Positions 61,029 through 64,000 of a DNA stretch of 64,000 nucleotides are shown one piece after another. The notes beneath the pieces were generated by a model. That model ran no database searches. It was not told the DNA's origin and was given only the letters and a program-made list of their open reading frames with translations. The stretch spans positions 7,502,001 to 7,566,000 of the forward strand of contig NZ_CP107918.1 in assembly GCF_036014195.1 (NCBI RefSeq), read 5' to 3'. Position 1 is the stretch's first letter. Each line of letters starts with the position of its first letter. Origin of the DNA: Streptomyces sp. NBC_00442 (GTDB lineage: Bacteria; Actinomycetota; Actinomycetes; Streptomycetales; Streptomycetaceae). The position numbers were made by a program, and so were the translations under genes.

Positions 61029-62401
61029 CGGTTTGACGGAGACGGAGACGGAGACGAGGCCAGCTCCGCCGCGGCGGAGGCCGCCGACGCCAGGACGGAC
61101 TCCAGTGCGGAGGGGTCGTAGCCACCCTGCGCGAAGTCGAACGACAGCGTCGTCGACTCGGCCCCGGCCACCGCCGTCGCCATCAGCAACGGAGTCCGCA
61201 TGTACGGGATCTCGACCCGAGCCGGGTAGGGCTCCACCCGCGCGTCCGGCAGGCCGAGGGGGTTGGCCCGGGGATCCGAGACGGAGAAGTACATCCACGG
61301 CGTGGTGAACCGCTCGTCCAGCCGCGACGGGTCGAACGTCTCGCGCGCGCCCTCCTGGGAGACGTAACGCCGAGTCGCCCACCAGAGCGGCAGGGCGTGC
61401 CCGATGGAGGTGGCCACCGAGTCGCGCACCCGGCCCAGCACGTCGTGGATGCCGTCCTCGGGTTCCAGCCGGGTCCAGGCGCAGAGCTCGAACGCGAAGT
61501 TGCCGATCAGCCGCCGGGTCTCCGTGCCCCGGCGGCCGGATTCCATGAACACCACGCCGAGCGACTCGTCGAGCAAGCCGTCGCGCAGGCCGTGGGTGAG
61601 GAGCGCCAGGTAGACCATGAAGGGAGTGGTGCGGGTCGCCGCCGTGATCTCCTTGAGGCGCGCGCGGAACGCTCCGGGCAGCTCGACCTCGACGTGCCCG
61701 GAGGGGCCCGTCGTGAGCGGTGCGGGGGCGAGCTTGTCGCTCGGACGCAGCGTCGGCGGATAGACACCGTGCTCGTGGAACTGGCTGTTCCAGAACCGCA
61801 CGGGTGCCGAGTCCGGGCCCAGAGCGCGGCGCTGCTTCTCGCTGTACGCCGCGTAACTGGCCGCCGGACGCACCTGATCGGCCGGGAGCGGGGGGCCTGG
61901 CTCGGCCATCAGGCCGCTCAGCTCCTCGAACAGGAGTGACTGGCTGATGCCGTCACAGACGAGGTGTTCGAGCGTGAGGCCCAGGATGCGCCGGCGCGGC
62001 GAGACCTCGATCAGGAGGGCGGCAACCAGGGGACCCGACGCGAGGTCGAACGGCTGGTCGCAGAAGGCCTCCAGGAGAGTCTGGGCGCGATGGTCGCGCT
62101 CGTCCCCGGACGGCAGGTCGAGCAGCGAGACCTCTTCCAGCGGCCAGGAGGCCTCGTGCTCGGGACGTACCGCCATGGCCAGCGGATCGTCGCCGACCGG
62201 GAAGTACATCCGCAGCGCGTCGTGCCGACGGACAAGTGTCTCCAGGGCCGCGCGCAGCCTCGTGACGTCGAGCGCGCCGTCGATGACGTAGGCGGCACAC
62301 ACCGGCTGGGTGCGTCCGTCGTTCATCCTGCGGTTGAAGAGCAGGCGGTGCTCCTGGGTGACGGAGCAGCGGGTCCCACGTGTGTCGGGTTGCTGGGTCA
62401 T
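61025..62401 (-). CDS. Stand-alone NRPS condensation domain
   Basis: The product is 458 aa, single C-domain length. The active-site motif HHxxxDG reads Glu145-His146-x3-Asp150-Gly151, so the catalytic second His is kept but the first is Glu. VRRHDALRMYF, FDLASGPLVAALL, GNFAFELCAW and FDFAQGGYD mark other C-domain motifs. It may form an amide or ester between a carrier-bound acyl group and an acceptor. A Ser/Pro tail ends the protein. Start ATG 62401, 8 bp after the nucleotidyltransferase. Confidence 0.85.
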   Translation of the reverse strand: MTQQPDTRGTRCSVTQEHRLLFNRRMNDGRTQPVCAAYVIDGALDVTRLRAALETLVRRHDALRMYFPVGDDPLAMAVRPEHEASWPLEEVSLLDLPSGDERDHRAQTLLEAFCDQPFDLASGPLVAALLIEVSPRRRILGLTLEHLVCDGISQSLLFEELSGLMAEPGPPLPADQVRPAASYAAYSEKQRRALGPDSAPVRFWNSQFHEHGVYPPTLRPSDKLAPAPLTTGPSGHVEVELPGAFRARLKEITAATRTTPFMVYLALLTHGLRDGLLDESLGVVFMESGRRGTETRRLIGNFAFELCAWTRLEPEDGIHDVLGRVRDSVATSIGHALPLWWATRRYVSQEGARETFDPSRLDERFTTPWMYFSVSDPRANPLGLPDARVEPYPARVEIPYMRTPLLMATAVAGAESTTLSFDFAQGGYDPSALESVLASAASAAAELASSPSPSPSNR

Positions 62402-62409
62402 GGCCGCGA

Positions 62410-63285
62410 TCACCGGTCCTCGTCGTGATCCACAACGGTGCCCGCGGGATCGGCGGTACCGCAGTCGGCGCCGTGGTGGCGCACGTGCTCGGCGCGGAGC
62501 CAGGCCCCGGTCTCCTCGACGACCGGTGACACCTCGTTCAGCGCAGCGGATATCCAGGCTTCGGGGTGGGCGGCGTCGAAGCCTTCCAGCGTCTGCAGGC
62601 GCCAGTACCGCTCGAAGGTGAGTGCGGCGGGGGATGTCTCCATGAAGCGCCGGGCGCGCCACTTTCCGCTCGGGCCCAGCTGGCCGTGCCGGGCCAGCAG
62701 CGCGTCGACGGCGCACTCGACCGTGAGCCTGGCACACAAAGTGGCGCTGTGGACGTCGCCGGACGTGAGCTGTCCCTCGCAGGCGGCACGGTAGTTGCGG
62801 GCCTCGTGCAGCCAGTAGGCGACGCGTGCGGCGCGGAACGCGGACGCCCGCAACGTGTCCTGCCATGCGCGCAGCGCCGGCTCACCGTGCATGGCCAGGG
62901 AGTGGGCGAGCCGGTCGAGGAAGTTGATCTCGTAGACCATGAACTGGCGTTCCTGGCCCTTCCCCAACTCGAAGACCTGCCAGGAGACCTTCCGCAGGAG
63001 CTCCTCGACCTGGTCGTCGGTCCAGTACTCCAGGTCGTGGTCCCGGCCCTCGATGCGCACCTTGGCGTGCCGGATCCGCAGGGCGCCCTGTCCCACCAGC
63101 TCGGCGGCCTCCACCGGCGGGGTGAACGGTTCGGGCGAGACGACGACGACATCGACGTCGCTTGCGTCATTGTCCCACCCGCGCACCCGCGACCCGGTCA
63201 GGTAGACGGCCCGGCACCGCGTGGGCAGCAGGTTGCGGCTGGACAGGGTCTCCATCACGGGGTGGGGCGATGAGGTAGCGAGCAT
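62410..63285 (-). CDS. Nucleotidyltransferase-domain protein with C-terminal helical domain
   Basis: The product is 291 aa. The N-terminal pol-beta nucleotidyltransferase has GS(31-32) followed by Asp43 and Asp45 in LTGSRVRGWDNDASDVDVVVV. The C-terminal helical part (VAYWLHEARNYRAACEGQLTSGD, then ARLTVECAVDALLARHGQ) is HEPN-like, as in antibiotic nucleotidyltransferases. It may adenylate the pathway product, for self-protection or activation; this is inference from context. AAGGAAGG sits before the ATG, within a 28-bp tandem repeat. Confidence 0.8.
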   Translation of the reverse strand: MLATSSPHPVMETLSSRNLLPTRCRAVYLTGSRVRGWDNDASDVDVVVVSPEPFTPPVEAAELVGQGALRIRHAKVRIEGRDHDLEYWTDDQVEELLRKVSWQVFELGKGQERQFMVYEINFLDRLAHSLAMHGEPALRAWQDTLRASAFRAARVAYWLHEARNYRAACEGQLTSGDVHSATLCARLTVECAVDALLARHGQLGPSGKWRARRFMETSPAALTFERYWRLQTLEGFDAAHPEAWISAALNEVSPVVEETGAWLRAEHVRHHGADCGTADPAGTVVDHDEDR

Positions 63286-63290
63286 GCGCC

Positions 63291-63346
63291 TTCCTTACGT
63301 CGTGGGGCGTGGTGCGGATTCCTTACGTAGTGGGACAGGGTGCGGA
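63291..63346. repeat. Two 28-bp direct repeats upstream of the nucleotidyltransferase
   Basis: Units 63291-63318 and 63319-63346 both start TTCCTTACGT and end GTGCGGA, with four mismatches. The first gives the ribosome site (AAGGAA on the minus strand) of the nucleotidyltransferase gene, so the duplication may add a second site or operator. Confidence 0.75.
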
Positions 63347-63391
63347 CACCGCAGGGGGCCGGTTCGGCCCCGTACGGCGGACGCGGTGACG

Positions 63392-64000
63392 TCATGCGGT
63401 GCCATGCGGCTTCACCACGAGCGTGGTCACCCACTTGCGCAACTCGGCGTCCTGCGTGGCCAGGGGCAGTGCGTGCAGACCCGCCTCGCCGAGCGCCGAG
63501 AGGAGTTCGGGTTCCTGGTAGCGGACCATCAGCCTCGGTACTTCCCCGAGGTACGGATCGAGTTCGACGCTGCCCCCCGAGCCGCGCTGCACACCGATCA
63601 CGGCGTGCCCGCCCGGTCGCAGGACCCGGGACAACTCGGCCGCCGCCAACGGCAGTTCCCGGTGGGGTACATGGACCCAGGCGGCGACGCACCACACGGC
63701 GTCCGCCACCGCGTCCCGCAACGGCAGCCGCGTCAGATCGGCGCAGAGCAGTGCTTCCCGGCGCCGCCTGGCGTGCCGCAGCATGGGCAGGGCGATGTCC
63801 ACGCCGATGACGTGGATGCCGTCACGGGCGAGGACGGGCAGGTCCCGTCCCGTTCCGCAGCCGAGGTCGAACAGAGTGCCCCCGTCGGGAACGCTGCCCG
63901 ACAGCCAGGCCGCGGCGGGCAGGAGCCCCCGGCGCGTCGACGGGTTGGCCCGGTCGTAGGCGTCCGCCAGCCTCTCGTCGTACCAGGACCGGACGCCGGT
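63392..64000 (-). CDS. Class I SAM-dependent methyltransferase (5' end beyond window)
   Basis: At least 202 aa are visible; the start codon lies past base 64000. Motif I is LFDLGCGTGRDLPVLA, then IGVDIALPMLRHA, VWCVAAWVHVPHRELP and VLRPGGHAVIGVQ. It resembles small-molecule methyltransferases. It points the same way as the operon, with a 106-bp gap holding the 28-bp repeats, so it is probably the upstream member of the same cluster. Confidence 0.85.
   Translation of the reverse strand, partial: TGVRSWYDERLADAYDRANPSTRRGLLPAAAWLSGSVPDGGTLFDLGCGTGRDLPVLARDGIHVIGVDIALPMLRHARRRREALLCADLTRLPLRDAVADAVWCVAAWVHVPHRELPLAAAELSRVLRPGGHAVIGVQRGSGGSVELDPYLGEVPRLMVRYQEPELLSALGEAGLHALPLATQDAELRKWVTTLVVKPHGTA

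Overview
The window is high-GC DNA with the gene style of Streptomyces or a close relative: frequent GTG starts, purine-rich ribosome sites, many RsbW-like ATPases and PP2C-type phosphatases, a LAL-type LuxR regulator, secreted hydrolases with long signal peptides, and small lineage-specific proteins (DUF5133, DUF6629, DUF3253 and DUF4097 types). No rRNA, tRNA, CRISPR array, transposase or phage module was seen. The mix of secreted enzymes, resistance-type genes, broken genes and biosynthetic genes fits an accessory or arm region of the chromosome.

Region 1 (1-19.3 kb) holds a von Willebrand A protein, a FUSC-type membrane protein, two RsbW-like ATPases, a roadblock-like protein, copy 1 of a 53-residue hydrophobic protein, an SLT-type lytic transglycosylase, a GH54 arabinofuranosidase with a ricin lectin domain, a stand-alone TrpF, a Rieske membrane protein, a secreted lipase, a CE4 deacetylase, a LAL regulator and a secreted S1 protease with two C-terminal Ig-like domains.

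Region 2 (19.5-32.3 kb) is a signalling block. An overlapping operon encodes a PAS/GAF/SpoIIE phosphatase, a B12-binding protein carrying the CarH-type W-x9-E-H motif, a STAS anti-anti-sigma factor and a MarR regulator. It is followed by a PAP2-like/diacylglycerol kinase fusion, an HTH-receiver protein divergent from a CHASE3 histidine kinase, a receiver-PP2C phosphatase, a SigB/SigF-type sigma factor, copy 2 of the 53-residue protein and a CsbD protein. Together they suggest partner switching that feeds a general stress sigma factor, possibly with a light input through adenosylcobalamin.

Region 3 (32.6-47 kb) is a mixed accessory stretch: a PIG-L deacetylase with a propeller-like C-terminus, a Vat/CatB-type acetyltransferase, a GH16-like protein, methyltransferases, an aminoglycoside phosphotransferase-like protein, a divergent LysR/ketopantoate reductase-like pair, copy 3 of the 53-residue protein, a DHFR/RibD-like protein, a degraded GNAT gene and a SUMF1-like protein.

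Region 4 (47.2-50.9 kb) is a compact terpene-type cluster: isoprenyl diphosphate synthase, UbiA-superfamily membrane enzyme and cytochrome P450. Two decayed genes follow (50.9-53.6 kb), then a maleylpyruvate isomerase-like gene and a divergent HxlR/NmrA-like pair.

Region 5 (56-64 kb, minus strand, running off the right edge) is a tightly coupled operon of free-standing nonribosomal-peptide enzymes: methyltransferase, nucleotidyltransferase, condensation domain, ATP-grasp ligase, carrier protein, adenylation domain with a threonine-like specificity code, and an FAD/NAD(P)-binding protein. With the B12 operon and the terpene trio, it is the best candidate for an undescribed system.
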